A DNA stretch of 7,070 bases from Nitratireductor sp. (GTDB taxonomy: Bacteria; Pseudomonadota; Alphaproteobacteria; Rhizobiales; Rhizobiaceae). Each line of letters opens with the position of its first letter. Position 1 is the first letter of the stretch. This document shows, piece by piece, positions 7,021 through 7,070 of the stretch. Under the pieces are notes generated by a model. It searched no databases. It was not told the origin of the DNA and saw nothing but the letters and a program-made list of their open reading frames with translations. Where the stretch lies: assembly GCA_020441735.1 (NCBI GenBank), contig JAGRLQ010000133.1, forward strand, positions 1 through 7,070, written 5' to 3'. The position numbers and the translations under genes were made by a program.

Positions 7021-7070
7021 GCTCCAATTGTATTGCGGCAGGTGCCCTGCACCTTCCGCCGGTCCAACTG
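7021..7070 (-). promoter_or_regulatory. Possible 3' end of a cobalamin riboswitch in the cbtB leader (partial)
   Basis: On the minus strand, CAGGGCACCTGCC (7037-7049) matches 11 of 13 positions of the B12-box core CAGGAGACCTGCC that lies near the 3' end of cobalamin riboswitches. It sits 31 bases upstream of the start codon of cbtB, a gene pair known to be commonly controlled by this riboswitch. The same stretch can form two mutually exclusive small hairpins, GGTGC-AGG-GCACC (7041-7053) and GCAGG-GCA-CCTGC (7038-7050). A CAGTTG at the window edge (7065-7070) can pair with CAATTG (7025-7030). The two mismatches fall in the normally conserved AGA of the box, and the rest of the aptamer would lie beyond the window, so this is only a candidate. 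Confidence 0.35.

Noticed and set aside
6821..7027. N-terminal extension of cbtA to 7027
   Set aside because: The extension overlaps cbtB in another frame and is arginine/proline-rich with no conserved features. The Met at 6820 begins the first membrane helix as expected for CbtA.
7037..7053. Rho-independent terminator reading of the leader hairpin
   Set aside because: The stem is only 5 base pairs and no U-run follows on either strand, so a terminator is not supported.
1..7070. CRISPR arrays, insertion sequences, tRNA or rRNA genes
   Set aside because: No direct repeat arrays, transposase frames, terminal inverted repeats or structural RNA signatures were seen; nearly all bases are accounted for by the coding genes.

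Overview
The window is a gene-dense stretch of a high-GC genome, and every gene I can support lies on the minus strand. It reads as a single aerobic cobalamin (vitamin B12) and cobalt operon. The order of transcription, from right to left, is cbtB, cbtA, cobP (cobU-type), cobW, cobN, a cupin of the DMSP-lyase-like superfamily, and the first codons of cobO. Aerobic cobaltochelatase CobN together with CbtA/CbtB, a CobW chaperone and a cobO start rich in lysine is typical of Alphaproteobacteria, most likely Rhizobiales/Hyphomicrobiales. The species cannot be read from the sequence, although the DMSP-lyase-like cupin leans towards a marine or saline relative.

Layout. Positions 7006-7070 are a leader that runs off the right edge. 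It carries a strong ribosome binding site and a sequence resembling the B12 box of a cobalamin riboswitch. cbtB (6829-7005) and cbtA (6089-6820) form the cobalt uptake pair. cobP (5550-6086) starts 2 bases after cbtA. cobW (4436-5530) follows after 19 bases and cobN (680-4423) after 12 bases. The cupin gene (102-683) overlaps the cobN stop codon as ATGA, and cobO (1-92, cut by the window edge) begins 9 bases after the cupin stop. No intergenic gap exceeds 19 bases, and I see no terminator or internal promoter. The genes are therefore very likely co-transcribed and partly translationally coupled.

How the genes fit together. CbtA/CbtB bring cobalt across the membrane. CobW, a GTPase with a CxCC motif and a histidine-rich linker, probably handles the metal. 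CobN is the large subunit of the ATP-dependent chelatase (with CobS and CobT, not in this window) that inserts cobalt into hydrogenobyrinic acid a,c-diamide. CobO adenosylates the corrinoid, and CobP activates adenosylcobinamide (phosphate) to the GDP form for lower-ligand attachment.

The odd member is the 193-residue cupin between cobN and cobO. It keeps the Tyr/His/Glu/Tyr/His set known from DddQ-type DMSP lyases but sits, translationally coupled, inside a B12 operon. It is the main candidate for something undescribed: either a DMSP/acrylate link to B12-dependent propionate metabolism or a new cupin with a corrinoid-related job.
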